NCBI GenBank assembly: GCA_014377425.1 | Contig: JACMPQ010000018.1 | Coordinates: 1-64,000 of the forward strand | DNA length: 64,000 nt | Direction of reading: 5' to 3' | From: Microbacteriaceae bacterium | GTDB taxonomy: Bacteria > Actinomycetota > Actinomycetes > Actinomycetales > Microbacteriaceae | Shown: positions 1-8,559 of the stretch, piece after piece | How positions within the stretch are numbered: position 1 is the first letter of the stretch | Layout of the letters: the number at the start of each line of letters is the position of its first letter | The notes under the pieces: generated by a model | What the model saw: only the letters and a program-made list of their open reading frames with translations | Told to the model about the DNA's origin: nothing | The model's database searches: none | Program-made: the position numbers and the translations under genes

Positions 1-586
1 CACCGATTCGTGTCACCTCCGTTACGCGAGCATTGCCATAAACTCGGGCATTATCGAATATGCGAGCGTGCCCGGATACCTGGGCGTTGTCGAACACATG
101 AGCGTGATCGGAAATTGAGGCAACTCCCCGCACATCGGCACCGCCCGAAATCTCCGAGTCGTTGTTGACCAACGCATGACCGGAAACACCGGCGTCGTCG
201 GAAATGATGGCGTTGCCGGAAACCCGAGTGCCACCGGCGACCAAAGCGTTGTGGCAGAGCCGGGCATTGCCAAACACCTCCGCGTTGTCGGAGACCCAAG
301 CACTGTCGGCAAGTCGCGGTCGACCCGTCGAAAGGGTCTGTCCCTCCACCCAGCCACCGATGTCCCCCCGAGCGACATTCTGGGAGGGAATATCTTTCGT
401 TGCCCGAATTCTTCCTAGAGTCGCGCCCTGAAAATTTGTCCGAAACTCACCCACGAGTTCGTAACTGACCGAGGCGCCGGTGGTGTGCAGCCGGAGCTCC
501 TCCAGAAGTTCACGGAGCCGAAAATCGGCTGCCGCTGTCGCCTCTGGATTATCTGGAATTGCGGTGAAGTCAAAAAAGTTTGTCAT
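1..586 (-). CDS. Partial gene for a hexapeptide-like beta-helix repeat protein (3' end outside window)
   Basis: An open frame starts at ATG 586 and stays open to the window edge (195 codons seen, no stop). The first ~75 residues are a non-repetitive head beginning MTNFFDFTAIPDN and ending near GDIGGWVEG. From about residue 85 the protein is a run of imperfect six-residue units of the type DNAxVxGNARV (for example DNAEVFGNARL, DNARVYGNARV), with small residues and Asn/Asp at fixed spacing. Such repeats are known to form left-handed or similar beta-helices in acyltransferase-like, phage-associated and surface proteins. No catalytic motif is visible in the part seen. It diverges from the iron importer. 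No clear ribosome-binding site precedes ATG 586, and the frame is open further upstream, so the start is tentative. Function unknown. Confidence 0.7.
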   Translation of the reverse strand, partial: MTNFFDFTAIPDNPEATAAADFRLRELLEELRLHTTGASVSYELVGEFRTNFQGATLGRIRATKDIPSQNVARGDIGGWVEGQTLSTGRPRLADSAWVSDNAEVFGNARLCHNALVAGGTRVSGNAIISDDAGVSGHALVNNDSEISGGADVRGVASISDHAHVFDNAQVSGHARIFDNARVYGNARVTEVTRIG

Positions 587-731
587 GGTTTCGAGGAACG
601 CGATCGACCCAGACGGATCGTCCCGTCTACCTTCTCCTCTTCGCAAGCTACACCCGTGCCGGAAGAACCAGGAGGAATTCACGGAAAACTATTCCGAGCG
701 TTGGGCACGATTACAACTCATCGTGCCCCAG

Positions 732-750
732 TTAGGTTAGGCTGGCCTTA
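732..750. promoter_or_regulatory. DtxR/IdeR-type iron box
   Basis: The sequence TTAGGTTAGGCTGGCCTTA matches the actinobacterial DtxR/IdeR consensus (TTAGGTTAGSCTAACCTAA) at 16 of 19 positions. It lies 36 bp upstream of the ATG of the iron importer operon, where a bound repressor would block transcription in iron-replete cells. The match is read directly; regulation is inferred from the family. Confidence 0.8.
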
Positions 751-786
751 TCAATCTGTTAGCACGCAATTTTGAGTGGGTATCGT

Positions 787-1839
787 ATGACGTTTCGAAA
801 GATCACCGGTCGCAATTTGACCGCAATTGGAGCAACCGCAATAGTTGTCCTGCTTGCCGGGTGCAGTTCAGCACCCGCGCCCGGTTCATCGTCATCCTCG
901 GCAAAGCCGTCGGGTGAAATCACCGTCTACAACGGCCAGCACGAATCTCTCACCCAGGCTTGGGCAGACGAATTCACCAAAGAGTCCAGCGTCAAGGTGA
1001 TTCTGCGCAACGGCGAGGATCCCGAACTCGGTAACCAGCTCGTTCAAGAAGCGAGTGCCTCACCGGCGGATGTCTTCCTTACCGAGAATTCTCCGGCCAT
1101 CAGCCTCGTCGAACGGGCCAAACTTCTCGCCCCGATCGATGCGGCTACCCTCGCTCAGGTTCCCGCCGGCTACCGGCCCAAATCGGGTGACTGGACTGGG
1201 ATCGCTGCGCGCTCCACCGTTTTCGTCTACAATCCTGCAATGCTTAGCGCCGCCCAGCTGCCGACATCTCTGCTCGATCTCGCAAATCCGAGTTGGAAGG
1301 GCAAGTGGGCAGCATCCCCCTCCGGGGCTGATTTTCAAGCCATCGTCAGTGCACTCTTGGAGCTGAAGGGTAAAGCGGCAACAGAGTCTTGGCTCAGTGC
1401 GATGAAACAAAACTTCGTCGCCTACAAGGGCAACAGCACGGTGATGAAGGCCGTGAACGCCGGAGAGATCCCCAGCGGAGTGATCTATCACTACTACTGG
1501 TTCGGCGATCAGGCTGGAACGGGCGAGAACAGCAAAAATACCAAGATGATGTACTTCAAAAATGCTGATCCGGGTGCCTTTGTTAGCGTATCCGGTGGCG
1601 GCGTTCTGAAGACCAGCAAGAATCCCGTCGCAGCTCAGGCCTTCCTCAAATTCATTACGGCCAAGCAGGGACAACTTATTCTGCAAACCGGCAACTCGTT
1701 CGAGTACCCGGTCGCGAGTGATGTCGCCGCCAATCCTGCCCTCGTGCCCTTGACGGAGCTCAATGCGCCCAGCATCGATCCCTCCACACTGAATAGCACC
1801 ACCGTTACCGATCTGATGACCCGCGCGGGAATCATTTAG
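787..1839 (+). CDS. Iron(III) ABC transporter substrate-binding lipoprotein
   Basis: This 350-residue protein belongs to the FbpA/SfuA/FutA family of extracellular ferric iron binding proteins. An N-terminal signal ends in a lipobox (LLAGC, Cys26), so it should be lipid-anchored on the outer face of the membrane. The mature part begins with the typical GEITVYNGQHESLTQA segment. A tyrosine cluster (YHYYWF, residues 234-239) sits where the family's iron-coordinating tyrosines lie. An in-frame TTG at 772 is possible, but ATG 787 has GAGTGGG six bases upstream and was chosen. The gene leads a three-gene operon with permease and ATPase and lies under an IdeR-type box, which supports iron as the substrate. 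Confidence 0.9.
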   Translation: MTFRKITGRNLTAIGATAIVVLLAGCSSAPAPGSSSSSAKPSGEITVYNGQHESLTQAWADEFTKESSVKVILRNGEDPELGNQLVQEASASPADVFLTENSPAISLVERAKLLAPIDAATLAQVPAGYRPKSGDWTGIAARSTVFVYNPAMLSAAQLPTSLLDLANPSWKGKWAASPSGADFQAIVSALLELKGKAATESWLSAMKQNFVAYKGNSTVMKAVNAGEIPSGVIYHYYWFGDQAGTGENSKNTKMMYFKNADPGAFVSVSGGGVLKTSKNPVAAQAFLKFITAKQGQLILQTGNSFEYPVASDVAANPALVPLTELNAPSIDPSTLNSTTVTDLMTRAGII

Positions 1840-1871
1840 GGCCGTCGGAACAGGAACCCCCGGAGTTTTTA

Positions 1872-3470
1872 GTGAGCACTAGCCGCATCGCCGGCACCGT
1901 GGATGCCACCGCCGCGGCGAGCCCCAATCGGGCTCGCCGCGGCGATGTGCGCTCCCGAGCACCCAAGCGATTGATGGCCGCCGCCGTTATCATCTCAGCG
2001 CTTTCCAGCGTGCCTCTGATCTACGTGGCGGTCACCGCCATCGTCACCGGCTGGCCCACCCTCTCCGCCCTCATCTTTCGCAATCGAGTCGGTGAGCTGC
2101 TGGTCAATACCGCTGGGCTGGTGATCATCACGGTTCCGCTCACCGCGGTTGTTGGGCTGGCCGCGGCCCTCCTGGTTGAGCGCACAACCCTTCCCGGCGC
2201 CAGGGTTTTCGCCCTGCTGCTCGCCGCACCGCTCGCAATCCCCGCCTTTGTACACAGCTACGGCTGGGTTACCGTTATCCCCTCGCTGCACGGCCTCGGC
2301 TCCGGGGTGCTCATCGGCACGCTCGCCTATTTTCCGCTGGTGTACTTGCCGTGCGCGGCGGCTCTTCGACGCCTCGACCCGGCGCTGGAGGAGGCAGCCT
2401 CGGGCCTCGGACTTCGACCGACGGCGATGTTTTTGCGCGTCATCTTTCCGCAATTGCGCTTGCCCCTTCTCGGCGGCTCCCTGCTGATAGCACTGCACCT
2501 GCTCGCCGAATACGGCGCGTTCGCACTGATTCGATTCGACACCTTTACAACCGCGATCATCGACCAGTATCGCTCCACCTTCAACGGTCCCGCGGCCAAC
2601 GCCCTGGCCAGCGTGCTGGTGTTTTGCTGCCTCTTCGTGTTGGTTACGGAGTCGGGGGCGCGCGGTCGGGCGCGGTTTGCCCGCGTTGGTGCCGGGGCGT
2701 CTCGGCCGGTCATCCGGCGTCGATTGCGGCGATCAACGCCTGCGGCCTACGGTTACCTCGTGGTTCTGGTCCTGCTCTCAACGGGTGTGCCGCTGATCAC
2801 GGTCGTGCGCTGGCTAACCGCCGGTGGTGCCCGCGTCTGGGGCGACGGTCAGATCGTTGCATCCCTCGCCCAAACCCTCGGGTATGGCCTCACCGGTGCC
2901 GCCATCACCACGGTGCTCGCCCTTCCGGTGGCGTTGCTGGCCGTGCGCTATCCGGGAAGACTCGCCCGAATCCTGGAATCGGTGGGCTACATCACGAGCT
3001 CCCTCCCGGGAATCGTGACTGCCCTTGCCCTGGTTACGGTGAGCATCCGGTATCTGCAGCCGCTTTACCAAAGCAGCATTTTGGTCGCCGTTGCCTACGC
3101 CCTCATGTTTCTCCCCCGAGCCCTCGTGTCGCTCTCCGCGGGGCTTGCTCAGGTGCCGCTGGGGCTCGAGGAAGCCGCGCGCTCCCTCGGAATCCACCCC
3201 ACCGTCGCGTTCATTCGCGTAACCCTCCGGTTCATTGCGCCGACCACCCTCGCCGGCGGAGCATTGGTGTTCCTCGGCGTTATCAACGAACTCACCGCGA
3301 CGCTGTTGCTTGCCCCAAGTGGTACCCGCACCCTCGCCATTCAGTTTTGGTCGCGGGTAAACGAGATCGATTACGCGGGAGCTGCGCCCTATGCGATGCT
3401 CATGATCGTGCTTTCTTTGCCCGTGACCTACCTGCTGTTCTCCCGCTCCCGATTGGTTGAGACCCGGTGA
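1872..3470 (+). CDS. Iron(III) ABC transporter permease, fused two-domain type
   Basis: A 532-residue integral membrane protein made of two homologous halves, as in FbpB/SfuB. Each half carries the cytoplasmic EAA loop that contacts the ATPase: EEAASGLGLRP in the first half and EEAARSLGIHP in the second. About twelve hydrophobic segments are visible, with a basic cytoplasmic N-terminus. It starts with GTG 32 bp after the binding-protein gene, and its last codons overlap the ATPase gene by 4 bp, so the three proteins are probably made from one transcript. The role is transport of ferric iron delivered by the upstream lipoprotein. Confidence 0.9.
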   Translation: MSTSRIAGTVDATAAASPNRARRGDVRSRAPKRLMAAAVIISALSSVPLIYVAVTAIVTGWPTLSALIFRNRVGELLVNTAGLVIITVPLTAVVGLAAALLVERTTLPGARVFALLLAAPLAIPAFVHSYGWVTVIPSLHGLGSGVLIGTLAYFPLVYLPCAAALRRLDPALEEAASGLGLRPTAMFLRVIFPQLRLPLLGGSLLIALHLLAEYGAFALIRFDTFTTAIIDQYRSTFNGPAANALASVLVFCCLFVLVTESGARGRARFARVGAGASRPVIRRRLRRSTPAAYGYLVVLVLLSTGVPLITVVRWLTAGGARVWGDGQIVASLAQTLGYGLTGAAITTVLALPVALLAVRYPGRLARILESVGYITSSLPGIVTALALVTVSIRYLQPLYQSSILVAVAYALMFLPRALVSLSAGLAQVPLGLEEAARSLGIHPTVAFIRVTLRFIAPTTLAGGALVFLGVINELTATLLLAPSGTRTLAIQFWSRVNEIDYAGAAPYAMLMIVLSLPVTYLLFSRSRLVETR

Positions 3471-4570
3471 GCGCCGTTGAACTCGATCGAGTGTCCAAGG
3501 GTTTTGGGCAGATTGCCGTTCTCAACGCGGTAAACCTCTCGATTCTGGCGGGAAGCACCACCGTCATCGTCGGTGCCTCCGGATCAGGCAAGACCACGCT
3601 GCTGCGGCTGATCAGCGGCTTTGAAATGCCCGACAGCGGCACCATCAGCCTGTCGGGTGAGCGCGTCGCCGGCTCCGGAAAAAACGTTCCCGCGCACCGC
3701 CGCGGAATCGGGCTGGTGTCGCAGGAGGGGTCGCTGTTTCCGCACCTATCGGTAGAGGAAAACATCGCTTTCGGAATGGGAGATCTCCCCCGCCGCAACC
3801 GGCAACGCGCCGTGGAGGAGCTCCTCGACATGGTTTCCCTCGAGCGCAGCTACCGCACACGACGTCCGGATGAACTCTCCGGAGGTCAGCAACAGCGCGT
3901 CGCCCTGGCGCGCGCCCTCGCCCGCAAACCGTCGGTGATGCTGCTGGATGAGCCGTTCTCGGCGCTAGACACCGGGCTGCGGGCCGCAACCCGCGACGCC
4001 ATCTCCGCAACTCTTCGCCAGCAGTCGATCACCACCGTGTTAGTCACCCACGACCAATCCGAGGCGCTTTCCTTCGGAGATCAACTCGCCGTTCTGCGCA
4101 AGGGTCGACTCGTGCAGGTGGGATCACCCCGGGAGCTGTACTTCGCACCTCGAGAGGTGTCCACGGCGAAGTTTCTCGGTGACGCCATCGTTCTGCCGGC
4201 TACCGTAGGCGCGGGCACGGCATCCTGCGCGTTCGGCATTGTTGTCGTTGCCCCGACCGCGGTGCGCGGAGCAGCCTTCGTGATGTTCCGACCGGAACAC
4301 CTCGTGGTCAAAAAAAGCGATTCAGGCGGTTCTGCCGTGGTGGAGTTGGTGGAGTTTGGCGGTGCCGAAGTCAACATCACTGTGCGCCTCGACGGGCTGC
4401 ATTCCGGTCGCGGAGCCGTGGTCAAGATTCGCCAAAACAACGACCTGAACGTAGCGCGCGGCGACCGGGTGGTGGTGTCGACCCGTCAACCCGGGGTCGT
4501 GGTCTCCCCTGACCAAGACAACGAAAATGACCAGGGCAGCGAGAACGAGCCTGAACTGGCCACTGGCTGA
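3467..4570 (+). CDS. Iron(III) ABC transporter ATP-binding protein
   Basis: A 367-residue ABC ATPase of the FbpC/PotA type. The Walker A motif GASGSGKTT is at residues 36-44, the signature LSGGQQQR at 137-144, and the Walker B segment MLLDEP at about 158-163, followed by the D-loop SALD and the switch histidine in THDQSEAL. A C-terminal domain of about 130 residues resembles the TOBE-like regulatory domain of this subfamily, and the tail is acidic. The GTG start overlaps the permease stop (GTGA), so translation is probably coupled. It powers the importer encoded by the two preceding genes. Confidence 0.9.
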   Translation: MSAVELDRVSKGFGQIAVLNAVNLSILAGSTTVIVGASGSGKTTLLRLISGFEMPDSGTISLSGERVAGSGKNVPAHRRGIGLVSQEGSLFPHLSVEENIAFGMGDLPRRNRQRAVEELLDMVSLERSYRTRRPDELSGGQQQRVALARALARKPSVMLLDEPFSALDTGLRAATRDAISATLRQQSITTVLVTHDQSEALSFGDQLAVLRKGRLVQVGSPRELYFAPREVSTAKFLGDAIVLPATVGAGTASCAFGIVVVAPTAVRGAAFVMFRPEHLVVKKSDSGGSAVVELVEFGGAEVNITVRLDGLHSGRGAVVKIRQNNDLNVARGDRVVVSTRQPGVVVSPDQDNENDQGSENEPELATG

Positions 4571-4575
4571 CCGGC

Positions 4576-5397
4576 TTAGTGCAACAGGCTTCCGCTGGCA
4601 TCCATCGCGTTCTTCTCGCCGGCTTCGATTGGCACGGTGAAGCGGTTCTGCGCCGGCGGTAGTGGGCAGTTGAAGTTGTAGTTGAAGGCACAGGGCGGTA
4701 GGTAGGCCCGGTTGAAGTCGAGGGTGATCGAATCGTCGACATTCGGCGCGATCAACAGAAAACGACCGACGCTGTAGCTGGAAACTCCATTGGTCGAATC
4801 GGCGAAAACGAGAAGCAACGCCCGACCCTCCTTGAATGCGGCCAGGTGGTAGTCCACACCGTCTTTGCTGAAGCGAATCTCCCCCGGCATCACCCTGTCG
4901 CGCGGCTTACCATCGTCTTTGAGGTGCTCGATGCCAACGGTTGTACCGCCCGGGATTTCGATCCATTCAGCGGTGATCACCCATTCCGGGTTGTACGCGA
5001 ACGCGTCTATGCCTCCGAAATTTTTGATTGCTTCCGACTCGGAATCCCAGACCCGCAGCGCATAGAGACCCTCCTCACTGGCGACCACGAAGCCGCTCAG
5101 AGTCGACGAGAAGATAACCTCGCCGGGAGTCGCCGCATCTTTACCGGCTACAATCGCTGATCCGTCGACCAGCGTTCCATTGACCAGAATATTGTCGGAT
5201 GCCACAGCCGTGACCATCAGCCCCGACTCTCCAACCGGCAACGGCGCCCACATTCCCGGAACCCCGTAAATCGGTTGCTCAGCGTTTACCCACTGGGTGC
5301 CGACAAGGGCGAGGTTACCCCGAGGCTGCACCACGGACTGCTCCCGGCGGCTGCGGTAGAGGGCAAGTTGGTCTTCCGGCGTTGCAACAGTTGTCAT
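4576..5397 (-). CDS. DUF1684 family protein
   Basis: A 273-residue soluble protein whose C-terminal third carries the DUF1684 hallmarks: SYSVGRFLLIAP, then DFNRAYLPPCAFN and CPLPPAQNR. The family is widespread in bacteria and its biochemical function is not established. An in-frame start 39 bp upstream exists, but ATG 5397 follows AGAAGGAAAG at normal spacing and gives the usual N-terminus. The gene is convergent with the iron ATPase gene, with only 5 bp between stops and no obvious terminator. No signal peptide or membrane segment is visible. Family assignment is confident; no function is proposed. Confidence 0.8.
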   Translation of the reverse strand: MTTVATPEDQLALYRSRREQSVVQPRGNLALVGTQWVNAEQPIYGVPGMWAPLPVGESGLMVTAVASDNILVNGTLVDGSAIVAGKDAATPGEVIFSSTLSGFVVASEEGLYALRVWDSESEAIKNFGGIDAFAYNPEWVITAEWIEIPGGTTVGIEHLKDDGKPRDRVMPGEIRFSKDGVDYHLAAFKEGRALLLVFADSTNGVSSYSVGRFLLIAPNVDDSITLDFNRAYLPPCAFNYNFNCPLPPAQNRFTVPIEAGEKNAMDASGSLLH

Positions 5398-5569
5398 GGT
5401 TACATCTTTCCTTCTCGCGCTGAGGCAGACGAACACTCCGCGGCATTTCGTCGAGAGCGGTGACGCATAGACAGAGTCGACACCAGTCGAAGCAGTGGGT
5501 ACCGGAGCCGATTCCTGGGGACGATCTCCGCCGCCGTCGCCCGTGGGGTAACGGTAGGCTCATTCCGAC

Positions 5570-5643
5570 GCTCCCTTAGCTCAGCTGGTTAGAGCCCCGA
5601 ACTCATAATTCGGTCGTCGTCGGTTCAAGTCCGACAGGGAGCA
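5570..5643 (+). tRNA. tRNA with CAT anticodon (Met elongator or Ile2)
   Basis: A 74-nt cloverleaf with acceptor stem GCTCCCT/AGGGAGC, D-arm TAGCTCAGCTGGTTAGAGC, anticodon loop CTCATAA, T-arm GTCGGTTCAAGTCCGAC and discriminator A. CCA is not encoded. The CAT anticodon fits elongator tRNA-Met or tRNA-Ile2, whose C34 becomes lysidine. The C4-G69 and C5-G68 pairs are those reported as identity elements for the modifying enzyme TilS in E. coli, which favours Ile2. The sequence alone does not settle this. It is not an initiator tRNA by its first base pair and anticodon stem. Confidence 0.9.
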
Positions 5644-5698
5644 CTTGATGCCCGCCCCGCCCGCCCCGGCATCCGTGCATAGGTTCAGGTGCAGGGGT

Positions 5699-6985
5699 TC
5701 AGCTCGCCGGGTTATCGAGCGAAACCTCGGTCACCGGGTCAACGACCGGCTCGCCCCGGTACAGGCTCTCGAAGGTGCTCAGGGTTCGCTCGATGTCGTG
5801 CGGCGCGATGTAGGCCAAACTGGTGCGGCCGAGCCGGGTGAGCTCGTCTGCGTTTGCGGCAAACACCGTGGTGAGTTTTGCGGCGAGATCCCGCACGTTT
5901 CCCGGCTCGAACAGGTAACCGTTTTCGCCGTCATGCACCAGGTGCGGAAGAGCCATGGCGTTGGCGGCCACCACCGGAAGCCCGGAAGCCATTGCCTCCA
6001 GGGTGGCGATGCTTTGCAGTTCCGCGATAGAGGGCATGGCGAACACGGTGGCCCGGCGGTAGGCGGCTCGCAACTCCTCCTCGGTCACGTAGCCGGTGAA
6101 GGTCACCTGAGACCGAATTCCGAGCCCGAGGGTGAGCTGCTGCAGGTGTCCGAGCAGATCGCCGCCACCGACGATATCGAGCTTCACATCGAGGGATTCA
6201 TCGAGCATGGCCACCGCGTTCAGGAGAACGTCAATGCTTTTTTCTCCCGTCACCCGACCCACGAAAAGAATCCGATTTTCGGTGCGCGGAGCGAAGTTCG
6301 GGGTGTAATTTGCCGCGTTGATGCCGCAGGAGATTGCGTGAACATCCTTCAATCCCACGGCCGCCTCGAGAAAATCGGCGGCCTTTCGGGTGGGGCTGGT
6401 GACCGCCGAAACGAGAGAGAACGTGCGCGCGGCATCTTGCCACGCCCAACGGATGGCCGTGCGCCGGAAGAATTTAGGGAGCAGCGTGTGCTCAATCATG
6501 TTCTCGGGCATGAAATGGTTGGTTGCAACGATGCGGATGCCGCGCTTCGCCGCCTCCTTCGCTAGCCCTCGTCCGACCAACAAATGCGACTGAATGTGAA
6601 CCACGTCGGGCCGCACCTCGTCGAGGATACGCGCGGACTCCTTCTCTACGCGCCACGGCACCGAATAGCGCAACCAGTCGTGCGGGTACCACCGCCACGA
6701 CTTGAGTCGGTGCACGGTGATTTTTTGGCCGTCGTGAACCTCGGTGCTCGTGCCGTAGCGCGCTGACGCGGAGGGGGCCAACACGTGAACTTCGTGACCC
6801 CGGCCGACGAGCCCGGCCGCCAATCGCGCGGCAAAATTAGCCGCGCCGTTGACGTTGGGCGGGAAGGTATCGGCCCCAATCAGCACGCGTAGTGCCGCCG
6901 GTTCTGAGCCCGATGCGGTGGCTGGAGCCGCGCGTGATTCAGGTTCTGAAGCGGCATGTGAGTCAGTGCTACGGAAATCTCTCAT
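5699..6985 (-). CDS. GT4 family glycosyltransferase
   Basis: A 428-residue GT-B fold glycosyltransferase of family GT4, in the group of nucleotide-sugar-dependent mannosyl/glucosyl transferases such as PimB and MgtA. The N-terminal acceptor domain starts after a ~40-residue disordered head with GADTFPPNVNGAANF. The donor domain begins at ILFVGRVTGEKSID, and the E-x7-E nucleotide-sugar motif is seen in ELQSIATLEAMASG. ATG 6985 was chosen because TAGGGTGA precedes it at suitable spacing. The upstream DMT transporter gene ends 13 bp before it on the same strand, so the two are probably cotranscribed. A role in membrane glycolipid or cell-envelope glycan synthesis is likely; donor and acceptor cannot be read from sequence. 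Confidence 0.85.
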   Translation of the reverse strand: MRDFRSTDSHAASEPESRAAPATASGSEPAALRVLIGADTFPPNVNGAANFAARLAAGLVGRGHEVHVLAPSASARYGTSTEVHDGQKITVHRLKSWRWYPHDWLRYSVPWRVEKESARILDEVRPDVVHIQSHLLVGRGLAKEAAKRGIRIVATNHFMPENMIEHTLLPKFFRRTAIRWAWQDAARTFSLVSAVTSPTRKAADFLEAAVGLKDVHAISCGINAANYTPNFAPRTENRILFVGRVTGEKSIDVLLNAVAMLDESLDVKLDIVGGGDLLGHLQQLTLGLGIRSQVTFTGYVTEEELRAAYRRATVFAMPSIAELQSIATLEAMASGLPVVAANAMALPHLVHDGENGYLFEPGNVRDLAAKLTTVFAANADELTRLGRTSLAYIAPHDIERTLSTFESLYRGEPVVDPVTEVSLDNPAS

Positions 6986-6998
6986 CGGCAAATTCACC

Positions 6999-7919
6999 CT
7001 AGCGTTGGTTTTGTGGATGATGTTTGGAGAGCTCGAAAACCCCGTAAATTGCCAAGCATCCGGCAATAATGAACGCCAAGATGGCAAACAACGGTGCCCC
7101 GGCAGCCTCGCCGAGCACCACAATGCCGATGCCGACGGCCACGAGCGGGTCGATAACGGTGAGGCCCGCGATCACCAGATCCGGCGGTCCGGAGACATAG
7201 GCGGTTTGCACAAAATAGGCTCCGATGACCGTCGCCGAAACAAGCGCCACAATGCACAAGACGGTCAACCATTCGAAGTCACCGGTCACAATTCGGTTGA
7301 TCACCACCTTGGCGAGGGTTGCAACGAATCCGTACAGCACCCCGGCCCCGACAATGTAGACGATTGCGGTGAGGCGGCTGCGGAAGGTGAGGAAAGCGGC
7401 TCCTGCGAACACGAGAACCGTAGCGAGAATGAGCAGGATCGTGATCAACTGCGTGTCGCTGATCGGGCGCTCCGTGCCGACGAAGGCCGCAACTGTTACG
7501 AAGATTCCGACTCCCCCGATACACAGGGCTATCGCGCGAATGGTGAGTCGATCCAGTCGCGTTTTGGTAACCCGAGCGTTGACCAGAGCGGTTATTACCA
7601 AGGCCACCGCACCCAGGGGCTGCACCACGATGAGCGGCGCGAGACGCAGCGCAATCAGCTGCAGAATCACGGCGAGGCCCAGCATTAAGGTGCCGGTGAT
7701 CCACGAGGGACGCCCCAACAGGGCAAAAAGCTGCACTTTGCTGAGTCCCTTGGCTTTGCCACCGAGGGATGCCTCGACCTTGGTGACGCCGCGATGCTGA
7801 AACTGTGCCCCGAGCGCGAGAAAGACCGCACCGATCAGCGCTACCGGAATGCCGAGCCCCTGCATGGGAGTGAGCGTGAGGGCCTGGGTGGCGAAAATGC
7901 TGAGTTCGTCAATAGGCAC
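6999..7919 (-). CDS. DMT superfamily membrane transporter
   Basis: A 306-residue membrane protein with about nine or ten hydrophobic helices, arranged as in EamA-like members of the drug/metabolite transporter superfamily. A conserved-looking stretch, APLIVVQPLGAVALV, follows the second or third helix, and a matching segment, VSGPPDLVIAGLTVIDPLV, appears in the second half. The substrate is unknown. It starts with GTG 7919, with an alternative ATG about 17 codons in. It lies immediately upstream of the GT4 glycosyltransferase and divergent from def, whose start is 40 bp away, so the short spacer must hold both promoters. Confidence 0.75.
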   Translation of the reverse strand: MPIDELSIFATQALTLTPMQGLGIPVALIGAVFLALGAQFQHRGVTKVEASLGGKAKGLSKVQLFALLGRPSWITGTLMLGLAVILQLIALRLAPLIVVQPLGAVALVITALVNARVTKTRLDRLTIRAIALCIGGVGIFVTVAAFVGTERPISDTQLITILLILATVLVFAGAAFLTFRSRLTAIVYIVGAGVLYGFVATLAKVVINRIVTGDFEWLTVLCIVALVSATVIGAYFVQTAYVSGPPDLVIAGLTVIDPLVAVGIGIVVLGEAAGAPLFAILAFIIAGCLAIYGVFELSKHHPQNQR

Positions 7920-7959
7920 GCCTCGACCCTAACGTCTGGCGGCCCGTTATTCTTGGCGA

Positions 7960-8526
7960 ATGGCCGTACTTCCGATTCTCATCACGGGTGAACCCGTGCT
8001 TCACTCACGTGCTCTTCCGGTGACCGATTTCACCGAAGACCTCAAAAATCTGGTCGACGACATGTTCGAGACCATGGAGGCGGCCCCCGGTGTCGGGCTC
8101 GCCGGGCCACAGATTGGCGTGGCGCTGCAGTTATTCGTCTACAACTGGGTCGACGACGACAACCGGCTGTGGCGCGGTGCGGCGATCAACCCAGAGTTGT
8201 GGCTTTCCTCGCCTGTGCTCGGGGAGGCCGACGAGGACGAAGATTCCGAGGGCTGCCTATCGGTACCCGGCGAGCGTTTTCCGCTGCTGCGCGCCGAGCG
8301 GGTCATTCTTCGGGCGGTTGATCTAAACCAGGTGCCGTTTGAAATCGTGGCCGAGGGATGGCTGGCGCGGATTTTCCAGCACGAATTCGACCACTTGAAC
8401 GGCGTGCTGTACGTCGACCGCCTCGAGCAGACCTGGCACAAACCCGCAGCGAAGGCGATCAAGTCCGGGGGCTGGGGAATGCCCGGCAAGAGTTGGCTTC
8501 CCGGAGTGGATGATCTCGACGCGTAA
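7960..8526 (+). CDS. def: Peptide deformylase
   Basis: A 188-residue metallohydrolase that removes the N-formyl group from nascent proteins. All three family motifs are present: GVGLAGPQIG (residues 44-53), EGCLSVPGE (Cys99, a metal ligand), and QHEFDHLNG (140-148, giving the two metal-ligand histidines and catalytic Glu). The length is normal for an actinobacterial enzyme. It is transcribed alone, divergent from the DMT transporter gene and convergent with a histidine-kinase-like gene. Confidence 0.97.
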   Translation: MAVLPILITGEPVLHSRALPVTDFTEDLKNLVDDMFETMEAAPGVGLAGPQIGVALQLFVYNWVDDDNRLWRGAAINPELWLSSPVLGEADEDEDSEGCLSVPGERFPLLRAERVILRAVDLNQVPFEIVAEGWLARIFQHEFDHLNGVLYVDRLEQTWHKPAAKAIKSGGWGMPGKSWLPGVDDLDA

Positions 8527-8559
8527 CAGGCGGCGTAAGCCAGACGCAGCGGGTCGGCT

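Noticed and set aside
22-378. 118-codon minus-strand open frame with repeated P-T-T and S-T-T segments
   Set aside because: It is an alternative frame of the hexapeptide-repeat gene at 1-586; the repeats are an echo of the real coding repeats.
1995-3197. Several long minus-strand frames opposite the iron permease gene
   Set aside because: They have Arg/Gly-rich composition typical of antisense shadows in GC-rich DNA and no recognisable domain; the plus-strand permease has clear motifs.
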